A stretch of 22,578 nt of DNA, from NCBI GenBank assembly GCA_000969725.1, contig JXSR01S019513.1. One strand, 5' to 3'. The notes beneath the pieces were generated by a model. That model did no database searches, had not been told where the DNA came from, and saw nothing but the letters and a program-made list of their open reading frames with translations. Positions 1 through 9,349 of the stretch are shown here, one piece after another. Position 1 is the first letter of the stretch, and the number at the start of each line of letters is the position of its first letter. The DNA is from Ophiothrix spiculata. Its lineage: Eukaryota; Echinodermata; Ophiuroidea; Amphilepidida; Ophiotrichidae. The position numbers and the translations under genes were made by a program.

Positions 1-304
1 GATATGTATAAGATTTCTAAACTATAATAAAGTCACTTTAAAACGACAAACACACGTTCTGAAATTGAAAATGTAGGAAAACATAGTTTTGTTTGTTTAT
101 TTTGATTCTATCATGCCTTTCCGTGATTCAAGGAAGTTTTTTTTTTCAATTTTCATATCCATGTGGAATCGTGGCTAATACCTTTAAAGGAGCATGGTCC
201 GATTGCCTCAACATTTTGTCACTGAAATTTTTTTGAAATTTTGGCACCAAAATGTTGCTCATATTTTTCTTAACCCATGCATGTGAAATTTTGCTCGAGA
301 AACA

Positions 305-333
305 CAAGCCAAAAAAACTTCGTTTTTGGCTTG
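305..333. repeat. Perfect 11-bp inverted repeat (hairpin)
   Basis: CAAGCCAAAAA (305-315) is exactly complementary to TTTTTGGCTTG (323-333) around a 7-nt loop. It is isolated, and no function is apparent. Confidence 0.6.
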
Positions 334-721
334 AGGCAAACTGTGTAGTACAGCCTATCACATAAAGGCCATTTGTGCATAAATTGAAAAATACAAACGG
401 TACTTGAACAAACAGAAATATTTTATTACATATTCATGAAAGGAATCTTTTTGAATTAAATTTATGAAAATCGCACTTTTCTGATCAGAGAAATCAAACG
501 GAATGTTTCCTTTGTTTACATAGCAACGGTTTGTAAACATATCTTCAAACATCATTTTTTGTGTGACTAACAACTTCGGTAAGTATTTATAATAGGTAAA
601 TTTATTATAAATATCCTTTGTCATGTTTGTGGAGGGTTGCAGTTCGTATTTGATAGCTTTGATCATTTATGGGGATATTGGGTATGTGCACTTATGCGCA
701 GGTTTTATTGCAGAGCTTGCT

Positions 722-747
722 TCTGGCTGTGCCACAGCACAGCCAGA
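722..747. repeat. Perfect 10-bp inverted repeat (hairpin)
   Basis: TCTGGCTGTG (722-731) pairs exactly with CACAGCCAGA (738-747) around the 6-nt loop CCACAG. It lies in an otherwise AT-rich stretch. Nothing ties it to a neighbouring gene. Confidence 0.6.
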
Positions 748-1631
748 TATTTCGGGTAAGTGAAATTTCATGGCTGAATAAAGTTTTGGAGATATAAATG
801 AAAATGTGTCTAATTATGGTAACCATAATTTTACACAGTACATGAGTAACCTAGGCAGCTCTGAAATACAAAATCGCCCATAAAATCAAAACGGTTTAAC
901 CGATAAGCTAAAATGTCAAACTTGAAATCATCTCTTGAGTGGTCATCTTTCGTATGGCATTAAAAACTAAATTTTGCAAAATTGGACCTCCTTTGATCGC
1001 TCACCAAAAATATTATACAAATATATACTGACTTGAAGGTCTCTGGTTAAAACTATGCCATGGGCCTGAAGTGACTAAAATTTAGCTATTTCGCTGAGGG
1101 GCGTAGCCCCGAAGATTTGAAATTTTGAAATCAAAAAGATTTGAAGAGTTTAAATCAGTGCTTTTCAAGTCATATTTTCAAACTTACGGCAAATACGGCC
1201 ACAGTTTTTGATTCAGTGAAGTGTACCACTCAATCAATGTACCTGAGCTGACATAGAAAAATGCAAAGCCCGATGACTTTAGATCGCGGAATTTGACGAA
1301 ATAATTGGAATTTCAGCAGGTAAATTGAAATAATGAAATCATTTGAAACAATCTTTGGGTTTGTTTTTTTATATTCGTCAAATTTTAGTTTCATGTTTTG
1401 CTAAAATATGTGTACTTGTTGATTTTATGAAGTTTTGTGTTGAAATTATAGAATTTTTCAAAATAGCAAATAGCAAAAAAAATCGGAGCGGCGTAAAAAA
1501 TCGGAGCGGGCGGGGAAGAGCAACTCGTTTTTTAAATTTTACTTGGCCTAAATTATAATAAACAGCTTCGACTTGCTTGTGACGGTTTCCATGACAATAA
1601 TGAATTAATTTCCATGACTCAATGTACTCAC

Positions 1632-1680
1632 CTGTACACAGAAGAGCAACGCTCATCACTAATAATATGGAAGAAACCAT
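1632..1680 (-). CDS. Candidate first coding exon of a secreted protein (signal peptide), partial
   Basis: On the minus strand an ATG at 1680-1678 sits in a strong Kozak context, GCCATGG. It encodes MVSSILLVMSVALLCT, a hydrophobic stretch of signal-peptide type. The frame then meets CAG|GTGAGT, a near-ideal metazoan 5' splice donor, with the exon ending at 1632. The exon is 49 nt, giving a phase-1 junction. Phase-1 introns just after a signal peptide are typical of extracellular modular proteins (known from other gene families). The upstream 5' UTR would run from about 1930. A promoter-like block lies at 1959-2020. Reading past the donor stays open for some distance but looks like translated AT-rich intron. 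The n-region has no Lys or Arg, which is unusual. I cannot name the protein because no later exon is recognised. A chance combination of signals is the alternative. Confidence 0.4.
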
Positions 1681-1958
1681 GGCTTCCAATTCGGAAAGTC
1701 CTAGAGGAAAATTATAATGGAGGAGACACTTCCTTGCTATCAGTTTCTCTTGGTAGTCAACAAATTATGTTGTAGCAAAACACCGTCAATTTGTAACTTC
1801 GTCGCTGACTCGAAATTCTCAGCTTTTCAGTAATAATCGCTATATTTATGACAGTTTTCAGCTGTTTTCACCGTTTTAATCCACTCCACTGCAACATAGA
1901 ATAATATTATCGTTATTGTACCAGAAATCGATTTGATGACACGCATGATGATACGCGG

Positions 1959-2020
1959 TATAAATACACGATGACAAAGTTTTACTCAGCTATCATTGGC
2001 TGATTAGAAAATGGGAGGGG
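1959..2020 (-). promoter_or_regulatory. Promoter-like block for the minus-strand exon
   Basis: Reading the minus strand 5' to 3', there is a C-rich GC-box-like CCCCTCCC (2020-2013), an in-orientation CCAAT within CAGCCAATGAT (around 1999-1995), and an AT box TATTTATA (1966-1959). They precede the candidate ATG by about 280-340 bp in a conventional order. On the plus strand the same AT box reads TATAAATA, a better TATA match, so the orientation is not certain. Confidence 0.3.
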
Positions 2021-2159
2021 CTTGGACGTGCGCATCGCATCAAGGTGACCGTGTAGTGACTGGGCCATGTCTACCAAAATAATGAAAATAATAGATTGAA
2101 AAAAAATATAACTGTGGTTTTTCCTGTTATCATAATTGGGTCACGGTACCACCCGCCCC

Positions 2160-2430
2160 CTAAAATTCAATATTTTGTGCTCTATTACTTCACTTCGTTT
2201 CGAATATGAATTTTAGTGTGAGGTGAAATCGTTCTACATACTCTTTCAACTTGAATTGGGTTAGTTTGACACTTTTGAGGTGAAATCGTTCTCCATCTAT
2301 GTTCTCCATATTTTCTAAAAATACACTTTCAACTTTCACTGGTCAGTCGTGAACGAAATTTCAAACTAATTTTCAATCTATTAGTAGTTGTCAATCTTTA
2401 TTATTACTATTATCGTAAACTAGGCGTATC
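2160..2430. repeat. Intergenic; short direct repeat of GAGGTGAAATCGTTCT
   Basis: The 16-nt word GAGGTGAAATCGTTCT occurs at 2220-2235 and again at 2277-2292, a 57-bp offset. Both copies are followed by a CAT and a CTTTCAACTT-like tract, suggesting a decayed tandem duplication. Nothing else is recognised in this stretch. Confidence 0.5.
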
Positions 2431-2439
2431 ATTTTTACC

Positions 2440-2955
2440 AGGGAGGGTCTTCAAAAATGTTGTACGGATATGTGCCTGCCGGACTTTGAAAAACTGACCA
2501 TCTCTATATACCTATATTTGGCTCAAAAACCTACCCATCAATATACCAATTTTGATGGAAAAGCGCCTAAGTTTAATCAAATTGTGTATGAAAATTGGGT
2601 GCTCTCATCTGAGACGAAAACCCATCCAAACTTGCAGGCATACCTTGTCCTTGGGAGGGGGCACTCCCTAAAAACATGTGACGGGGATGTGCATGCAGCC
2701 ACATTGACCCCCATTTTCAAACCGGGCTCCTCTCACCGAATGACCCTAATTTTCACAGGTTGCTCTCACTGAACTTACCCCCATTTTCAACATGCTCTCT
2801 CACTGAATGACTCCCATTTTCCGAAGGGAAAAAAACACTCTCTCACTGAATGATCCTTGTTATCATAATTATTTTCTTAAACGCTCTCGCCGAATGATCC
2901 CCATTTTCCGAAGAAAATGCTCTCACGGAATGCCCCTTGTTTTCATAAGTGAATT
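2440..2955. repeat. Internally repetitive degenerate element
   Basis: The first half repeats variants of ACCCATCAATATACCAATTT and ends in a GC-richer block around 2650-2700. The second half holds six irregular units based on GCTCTCACTGAATGAC followed by a CCCATTTTC-like word. These begin near 2725, 2761, 2793, 2835, 2882 and 2918, with spacings of roughly 32-47 bp. Open frames crossing this region are by-products of the repetition. I recall similar sequences as dispersed repeats in marine deuterostomes, but this cannot be checked here. Confidence 0.55.
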
Positions 2956-3041
2956 TTACCATGTATTTTCTGATGATTTTGGCTCTATATATGTGAGTGA
3001 ACTGTACTGCTGGTGTTAAATCCTGAATGGGAGATAACATA

Positions 3042-3284
3042 TGCGTAGCAGGATTGCGGACCCCGGGGTGCGCAAAATACCTTGTCCAAAACGGCGACGG
3101 ATCCAGGGGTTACTATAGGGGTACCTGCCTGTATTGGACGGGTCGCTATATGTATTATTAGCAGTAATTAGGACTACTGCGTCCTTTTTTCGTTGTTTTG
3201 ATATTATTTTTGTCATTCTTTTTTCCATTTTTTGTAGACCCCCGGGGTGCGCACGCCCCTTCCGCACACCCCCTGGCTACGCCA
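3042..3284. mobile_element. Small TIR-like element (MITE candidate)
   Basis: The left end reads GCGTAGCAGG...GCGGA...GCGCA. The complement of the right end reads GCGTAGCCAGG...GCGGA...GCGCA, so a loose terminal inverted repeat of about 35 bp with indels is visible. The word CCCCGGGGTGCGCA-like also recurs as a direct copy near both ends (about 3060 and 3240). The GGCGTAGC terminus is shared with the palindrome at 6993-7019. No clear target duplication was found. The interior has no coding sequence. Confidence 0.4.
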
Positions 3285-3571
3285 ATGGATAATAGTTTTG
3301 ATGACTTTGAATCGCAGTATCTTTGAATAACTAAATACATTGTAATAAAATTATGTGTGGTGCTTATAATATGCGAATGCATTTTCAATATGAATACTAA
3401 AAACTCATGATAAATATCCAGGTTAAATCATGTATTCCGCATGGTATATACTGATGAAAGGGCATACGACATGACGAGTTTAATCTGATCCAAAGTTTAT
3501 ATCAGAAATAAACATTAAACTTGTGAACTTTTCCAGAAAATTAATGATTTCAATGTTCAATGAAAATCCAA
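3285..3571. other. Intergenic, nothing recognised
   Basis: AT-rich DNA with no open frame, repeat or motif that I can support. Confidence 0.5.
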
Positions 3572-3624
3572 CTACACTGTTAGAACGTTGGGCAAATAAT
3601 TTACCCAACGTTCTAACAGTGTAG
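3572..3624. repeat. Near-perfect 25-bp palindrome with a 3-nt centre
   Basis: The left arm 3572-3596 begins CTACACTGTTAGAACG and pairs with the right arm 3600-3624 with one mismatch, around the centre TAA. It would extrude as a 53-nt hairpin. The compact form looks like two fused transposon ends (a minimal foldback element), but no target duplication flanks it. Confidence 0.75.
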
Positions 3625-5996
3625 CGGACGAACTTGACGACAGCTTTTGTATAATTACCATGATTTTACAAATCTAAGTATAAACTTATAAAGGAAAGTT
3701 TATAATACACGTATCAATTAGGTCTATTGTTTAACCTACGTAGACCTAACAGTAGTGATGAACACCGATTTTGAAAAAAAAAAATGCGCTGGATAGGCCT
3801 AAATGTTGACGTATAATTTATGACGTATTTATTACAGTGTTGTATATATTATACAACTATAATAGTCCTCGAGGCATTGGCCTGTAATAGAAGACACCTT
3901 AAAGACATTTGATTTAGTTCTTGGTCCTCGACGCCTCGGACACTGATTCCTTGGACTTGTCCTTGATCTCGAACATCAAGTTCTTGGGCTTGGGTTATTA
4001 TATGGGTTAATCTACTCTATCACCATGATCACAAGAAGATGCATGGTGAGACATTAAAGAAGATTTCAAAGGTAAAGGTAATTTATGACATCTTGTATTA
4101 TACCTAAGCTACAAATGCCATGTTTCAAAATATCACTATTTACCCAATGTGTCCTGCTTTCATACCACATGCAGGGAGCATGTCTGAGAAGACTAATCGT
4201 CACGATCGTGATTTGGTCTCAAATAAAATAAAACGTGTTTGATTTGATCTCATCGGATGAATCCTAAATTTGAAAATCAGACTTTCTTTACCTGGGCTTA
4301 TATACTGCTATAGAATACCGATCAATTTTCGGACTTCATGAAGAGGAAGGCCTATTTAATTTAATTTCTTTTTCTATTCCAAATTTTCTTGCAATGTAAA
4401 AAATGGTTGGTACACAATCCTTAGAAGTGGGACATTTTTCACTAGTCCAAACATTAAAAACGGATTAAGTGAGGTCACTGTCAAATTCTGTATTAGCTAA
4501 TCATAAACAACTTACTCATTACATGTGATGGTGTAGGCCTTACTAAATTTGTTCCTTTTAGACAAACTACTCAACAGATTTTGGTGAACTAAATTTCGGA
4601 ATGGTCTATTATATATGTGCTTAGGCGGAAATGAGAAAAGATGACATTGAATTCAGTATAGAAAGAGGACAAAATACGTGCCAAAGTTGTCAATTTCTTC
4701 GTACATGAGATGAGAATTCTTGGACCTAGCGATCTGGTTCTTTTTTCCGCCTTGCAGATCGACGGCACGGTTTGATATATCCAAGATTAGAAATTCAAAG
4801 ATTTGTCATTGCTCCAATTAGAGAACATTAACAATCAACCACCCCCATGTTATAATAATACAAAATCCTGGGAAGGTGGAACTTCAACTGATCAACATTT
4901 GACATCATTAACAAAGCTGGGTTTCGTGTTCTTTCTACTATCTCAAGCAATATCATTGAATAAGGACAAATGAAGCCAATATGAACGTGGAGCACTACAA
5001 ATTTGTATACGAATAATTTATCCCGCTTATTTGGGTTTGAAAGGCTTGTGGGTACTGCATCAGTGTATAGGTCCTATTTTGAAACCTTGACAATATAAAT
5101 TGCTCTGACAATGAAAGAACAAAAAACAAATAAACAAAAAGCAGCGAGACGACAACAAACTTTTTTTTCGACCGTCGACCGTATACGGAAAGAGTAATTT
5201 TGATGTTTGGACTTCCAAACGAGTTTTTTCTTGGCTTGGCCTATGATGATTATCGTCTGGCTTTTGCTCCTAAGTGAATTAAAAAGTATCAAACATAGTG
5301 CAATTTGTATTGTCAAAAGTGTCTGCGACCAATTTTAACAGCATGGGGGAAAGGCTGTTTCCCTGTCGTGACCTTCTTGTCAAATTTGAGTCAGTTTATA
5401 TGATCATGTTAAGGTGTCTGGTTCATGATAGATCTGACTTAAACTTGCTGGTAAAAATCGGCAAGAATAACATTTTATCGATGTACTACCGAATACCGAT
5501 TTACTGATTTTTAAATAAAAATAAAAATGTAGTGTCACCGTACTCGTTTTTGCATGTGCGTTAGTATAAAAATAACATTATTCGAGTTTTTCAAGTTGGG
5601 AAAAAATAGTACGAATAGTGTTGATTCAACGGGCAGACCTTAACACTTAAATTGTGCTAAAAAGTACCCCTTTTTCCAAAATCGTAGACGCCACTGATTG
5701 GTCAAAATCAGACCCTTTTACCCCACTTTTATAGTTAGCATACCACTTTATTTGTTTTTATTTTTTCGAGTGGCATCTGGTTATTGGTTTCACTCACAGT
5801 ATCCTCTTGAAAAATGACGATAACAATTATATTAAGTGGTAAGGGGGGGGGGTCCATTTTGACCCAACACCGAAAAAGCGCTTCGCGAAAGAATTTTACG
5901 TTGAAACCAATTTCTGGTTCCCGCTCTGGTTACAGGTAAAGTACTTCCAAAGAACTAAAACAAAGAAGAAAAAAATGAAAATCAGACAAACTATTT
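3625..5996. other. Long AT-rich intergenic stretch, no gene recognised
   Basis: No coding exon, RNA gene or transposon protein is supported. Visible items are an 8-bp hairpin GTTGTATA/TATACAAC at 3839-3857; an unusually GC3-rich 26-codon minus-strand frame at 3914-3994; a 12-bp palindrome TCACGATCGTGA near 4200; and a run of ten G at 5843-5852. Open frames at 5074-5316 (-) and 5298-5507 (+) have AT-driven composition, lack motifs and were not accepted. Confidence 0.45.
3914..3994 (-). other. Short GC3-rich open frame of 26 codons, unassigned
   Basis: A minus-strand frame runs from just after a TAA (3997-3995) to a TAA at 3916-3914. Of its 26 codons, 24 end in G or C, in sharp contrast to the AT-rich surroundings. 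It encodes a Lys/Ser/Glu-rich peptide that starts PKPKNLMFEI. There is no good splice acceptor and no ATG near its start. It may instead be a degenerate minisatellite, since the plus strand repeats CTTGG and CTCGA-type words. Confidence 0.2.
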
Positions 5997-6058
5997 CAAA
6001 ATGGCGGCCAAAAAAAGAAAAAAAAAATCCGTGTCGCGTCAAAATTTTCCCGCCAAAA
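5997..6058 (+). promoter_or_regulatory. YY1-like and E2F-like sites in close pair
   Basis: CAAAATGGCGGCC at 5997-6009 matches the YY1 consensus AAnATGGCGGC. TTTTCCCGCCAAAA at 6045-6058 matches an E2F site. In metazoans such sites cluster around housekeeping transcription starts, and the ATG within the YY1 motif often serves as a translation start (general knowledge). No TATA box is seen. A possible donor AAAGTAAGT lies near 6123-6131. Confidence 0.25.
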
Positions 6059-6102
6059 AAATTGAAAACTCACTTGCCAAAAACAGTGGAATTTTTCAAT
6101 AA
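6001..6102 (+). CDS. Possible 33-codon ORF with basic N-terminus
   Basis: An ATG in good context (AAAATGG) overlaps the YY1-like site. It opens a 33-codon frame starting MAAKKRKKKSVSR, which carries a basic cluster of nuclear-localisation type, and closes at TAA 6100-6102. The A-runs make Lys codons inevitable, so the basic cluster may be an artefact of sequence composition. The stop precedes the possible GTAAGT donor near 6125, so it does not read into an intron. I do not recognise it. It may be noise or a small upstream ORF. Confidence 0.12.
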   Translation: MAAKKRKKKSVSRQNFPAKKIENSLAKNSGIFQ

Positions 6103-6992
6103 AATTTGGCTCATATTTGCAGAAAGTAAGTACTAATATTATACATTCCTGAAATAAAATTTGAACTTTACGATTTTATGGGCAAAATAAATTTGAAGAG
6201 CGCCGGTCGAAAATGCTTATTTATGCTAATTATCATGGGAAGGGGTGGGTCGATTTGAATTTTTTTGCCACCAAGTGAAGGGTATGGTAAAGTTAGACAA
6301 ATACATAGAAGGGCGGGAAAAGGGTATATTTTGGCTTCAGAAACAATCACCCTTTAGGGGGTGTTTTGAAAAACTGTGATCATTGCACATTATACTTGAG
6401 TGCCCCGGGAAATTTACTTATAAAATACGAAAAAGGGATCCTGTGTCACCATAAATGAAGTGCCCCCACGTGGAAATACTCAGTTTCGAAGAACAGTAGC
6501 CTTAAATAATCAGGGTTGTCATGTCTGCGGCAGTGCCGCAACCCTACAGGCAGGTTGCATTCTGAATAGTGTATATTCGAAGAAAAAGAAAACAGAGTGG
6601 TCGAACTGTGTTGAAAAAAATATATGATTGGATTATGTGTAGGCATGTCATTATTTGTCACGTCGCGTTTTTTGCCCTTCTTAACACTTTTGAGATCTTC
6701 AGGAATCAGAAGGTGAAACCTCTATGTCCGCGGCAGCACGGCTACGTAGACATATTAACCATGCCTCCTAGAACAGCATGTTGACACTGAATGAGTTAAC
6801 TTACCCTGAATAAAGAAAGCTTAAATAAAACATGAATGGTAATGAAAATGAAATAGCTAAAAAGTACCGTATCTTAAGGGCGCGCGGAGCGCGCAAAAAA
6901 TTTAGGCAAAAATTTGCTAATTTCAGCAGTATGTCCCCTGTTGCCGGTCCAATTATTTTTCATGTAGGGGCGATTTGGGGCCCCCCTACAGC
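6103..6992. other. Intergenic, no gene recognised
   Basis: Contains low-complexity AT runs and a GCGCGC-GGA-GCGCGC mini-hairpin near 6880. Open frames at 6168-6350 (-), 6446-6661 (-) and 6569-6784 (+) show no domain, codon bias or splice context and were not accepted. Confidence 0.45.
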
Positions 6993-7019
6993 GGCGTAGC
7001 TAGGGGGGCTAGCTACGCC
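6993..7019. repeat. Perfect 11-bp palindrome made of transposon-end-like sequence
   Basis: GGCGTAGCTAG (6993-7003) and CTAGCTACGCC (7009-7019) flank five G. With one mismatch the pairing extends outward about three more bases. The arm resembles the GGCGTAGCCAGG terminus of the element at 3042-3284, so it may be two ends of such an element joined after loss of the interior. Confidence 0.55.
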
Positions 7020-7348
7020 ACTGTCAGTCAACCAACCAACCAAGGTAGATATTCCGATCTGGTGACATATTTAGCATAGCCTACTTTTTCCATGTTTGAA
7101 TGAAGGGTCATCACCTACTATGAAGCAATTGTAAAGTTTTATTTGAATATCTTGAACCAAAATAATGCTATTGCTATGGGCAAAATGCAAAATGTGACCC
7201 ATAGAAAAGAGTGACCCATAGAAATAGGATATCTATTCTTGTGGAAATTTACTGAGAGGTTATGATAAAAATATGCGGTTTCATACGGTGGTATCAAAAT
7301 ATTCAATTTGATTTTGTGATTGTGTGAGTGAAAAAGACCTTTAATTAG

Positions 7349-7389
<41 letters not shown>

Positions 7390-7971
7390 TGATCAATTAT
7401 CTTTACACTGCATAATCAATCACAAATCCAAACAATAACTGCTAAAATAATGAAGCAAACAATAAATCCAATCAATCAATATCCGAATCGAAAATAATCA
7501 GTCATACTCATCGACGGTGCTGCATTGTAAAAAGGAATAAAATGTTAAAATCAAACCATTGAAATTCTAGACGTAAACAAATCCGCTCTGCTACGGACTT
7601 TTTGTCGGGCTTTTTCACTGCATTTATTAACGATTTTGAGGTTAGTTTTGATAGTTGTTGGCCTATAGAAACAAAATGTATTCAAAAGTGTATTTATAAA
7701 TTGTTGAAATATTTCATGGTATGTCATTTGTGATCGTTTTTCTGCATTATAAGTATTTCATCAACGATGTCTGATGACAATTGAACAAGGTTGCCGAATT
7801 TTGATCTCTTGATCAGTTTACAGTAAATTTATTTAGTATTATACAGTAGACATACATGTGTAGGACAGCCTTTTGCGTCAAATTATTAAACATTACGCGA
7901 TGTCCCAAGTAGCCTTACGCAGCAGTTTTTGCCAGCAAAAATAACCCTATCATGCCTATAAAAAAGGCTAT
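7020..7971. other. Intergenic with a simple repeat; no gene recognised
   Basis: Besides the tetranucleotide array at 7349-7397, only AT-rich unique sequence is seen. No coding frame longer than background is supported. Confidence 0.5.
7349..7397. repeat. (TCAA)n tetranucleotide microsatellite
   Basis: About ten uninterrupted TCAA units, then degenerate units (ATAAATCAATTGATCAATT). Related scattered CAATCAAT words continue to about 7480. Confidence 0.9.
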
Positions 7972-8286
7972 GTTATATCATTCATAAATATATTATTGTT
8001 CATTGATTGGTTAAAAGCTGGTCACATGATGATAAATAGTACCACTATTTCGAGACAAAACAAAACAATTCTATATTTGAGGGAGTGAGATAGGCTACTA
8101 TTTCATTTTTAGCCTCATCCCCACGGGCAGCGTTACTCAGCGCAATATTTATAGATGCAAATGTTTGGTACTTTGACTCGGGTCCCGATTGTTTTCAGAA
8201 ATCAATGCCAATCTAAATTCTAAGTGTAAGGTATGGCATTTAACCAATCAATGAACAAAAAATATATTTAATAAATGATATAAAAC
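7972..8286. mobile_element. Foldback/MITE-like element with ~45-bp inverted ends
   Basis: The left end (7972-8017) and the complement of the right end (8237-8286) share GTTATATCATT, a TAAATATATT block and an exact TTGTTCATTGATTGGTTAAA, with small indels. The interior of about 220 bp is non-coding. It includes GGGAGTGAGATAGGCTACTATTT, which resembles the arm of the neighbouring hairpin. No target duplication was resolved. The right end abuts or overlaps the hairpin at 8285. Confidence 0.65.
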
Positions 8287-8470
8287 AAATATTTAATGAT
8301 CTTATTCGGGATCTAAAGTGGAATCCATTGGTCCCCTTGGTGAACTGGAGGGCGTGAGGTACTATTTTCCCTCGACCTTCGGTCTCGGGAAAATAGTATC
8401 TCACACCCTCCAGTTCACCTCGGGGGGCCAATAGATTCCACAAGATCCCTCATTATCATTAAATATTTGT
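8285..8470. repeat. Long hairpin: ~90-bp inverted arms, 3-nt centre
   Basis: The left arm 8285-8377 and right arm 8381-8470 are complementary over essentially their full length, with a few mismatches and a net 3-nt indel, around the centre TTC. The outermost bases ACAAATATTT/AAATATTTGT match exactly. The inner 45 bp are GC-richer and nearly perfect (for example GGTGAACTGGAGGG against its complement). A transcript would fold into one long double-stranded stem. The form suits a foldback transposon or a small-RNA precursor. No coding sequence is present. Confidence 0.8.
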
Positions 8471-8515
8471 ATACTATGGTTATTTTTTTTCAAAAATATA
8501 GTTTTCGAATTTGCA

Positions 8516-8524
8516 TTCTTGAAA
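8516..8524 (+). repeat. Left 9-bp target site duplication TTCTTGAAA
   Basis: An exact copy lies at 9360-9368. The two copies immediately flank the element at 8525-9359. Confidence 0.75.
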
Positions 8525-8534
8525 GGAAGAGTCT

Positions 8535-8746
8535 ATTCGCAGTACGATACTGCGAATACGATCTGGCTGCCAGCTAATCCGCAGTATCGTACTGCGAATA
8601 CGATCGGGTTGTTACCTAATTCGCAGTATAGATCACTTTGTCAGCTAATTCGCAGTATCGTACTGCGAATTTGATCAGGTTGACATCTAATCCGCAGTAC
8701 CGTACTGCGAATTAGCTCACTTTGTCAGCTAATTCGCAGTATCGTA
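8535..8746. repeat. Tandem array of palindromic units, 42-bp period
   Basis: Six units start at 8535, 8577, 8619, 8648, 8690 and 8732. Each is built on a 23-bp palindrome with arms ATTCGCAGTA/TACTGCGAAT around a 3-nt centre (TCG or CGA), followed by a 19-bp spacer of the form GATC-x-GGTTG...CTA. The period is exactly 42 bp except for one 29-bp step, where unit 3 has lost 13 bp. Units 2 and 5 share the variant start ATCCGC, and the spacers after units 3 and 5 are nearly identical. It is not a CRISPR array: the spacers are related to each other. Confidence 0.9.
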
Positions 8747-9284
8747 AAATATCTGAAAATATATAAAAATGCGTAAATTTGGAGTTCATGGGGGCAATTC
8801 ATGCAAGTAGCCTACAGTGTGTATCATTGATTGATTGATGGATTGATACGCCTAATATCATACCATAAGCCTATAGGTTTATATGTAAAATTATGAGATC
8901 GATGCAAGACAAGTCACAAGGTTTTGGAAAAAAAGATTCATCATGATGGACCTTTGTGGGATGATCAATTAGTATGGTCTACAGGAAAACAAAATATATG
9001 CCTACATACTGAGCTAATTGAAAACAGTAAATTTAATACCCTACAATGTACAACCAACGCTCCACAATTCTCAAACTTCAAGCTTTTATCAGTCAAGTCT
9101 GTTTTTATTAATATTTTTTTCTGAATTGAAATGGGATTTAGGTGATCTTGAAATTTTATTAAAAGAGATCACATAAACAGGTTTCTAATAGATTCCAGTG
9201 CCTATCTTAACCAAAAATGGCAAAATATTGATGAAATACTGGCTGCAGTTCTAAAAGTTCCTGCCTCGATCTCGTATCCGGGCT

Positions 9285-9349
9285 AGTAGTATCACCGAAC
9301 TGCGAATAGTAGACGAGCTGTCTCTTGTCCGCAGTACGATACGGCGAAT
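9285..9349. repeat. Two more palindromic units in the same 42-bp register
   Basis: A half-decayed unit ends ACTGCGAAT at 9307. A nearly complete unit, GTCCGCAGTA...TACGGCGAAT, ends at 9349, exactly 42 bp later. They form the right subterminal part of the 8525-9359 element. Confidence 0.75.

Larger units (their letters stand above)
1..1631. other. AT-rich stretch, possible intron of the minus-strand gene; no exon recognised
   Basis: If the first exon at 1632-1680 is real, this stretch is its first intron or holds later exons. I looked for coding exons on the minus strand and found none convincing. Short open frames around 146-361 and 358-666 are AT-driven, lack recognisable motifs and have no good splice acceptor. 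Two hairpins are present (305-333 and 722-747). A direct repeat of AAAAAATCGGAGCGG lies near 1480-1510. Confidence 0.4.

Noticed and set aside
358..666. 102-codon minus-strand open frame as a later exon of the signal-peptide gene
   Set aside because: Composition is AT-driven, no acceptor with a pyrimidine tract precedes it, and no motif is recognisable.
2470..2772. 100-codon plus-strand open frame
   Set aside because: It runs across internally repeated DNA, has no domain or splice context, and neighbouring repeat units break all frames.
8535..8746. CRISPR-like pattern of regularly spaced palindromic repeats
   Set aside because: The spacers are related to each other, the context is eukaryotic, no cas genes are present, and the array lies inside a TIR element with target duplications.
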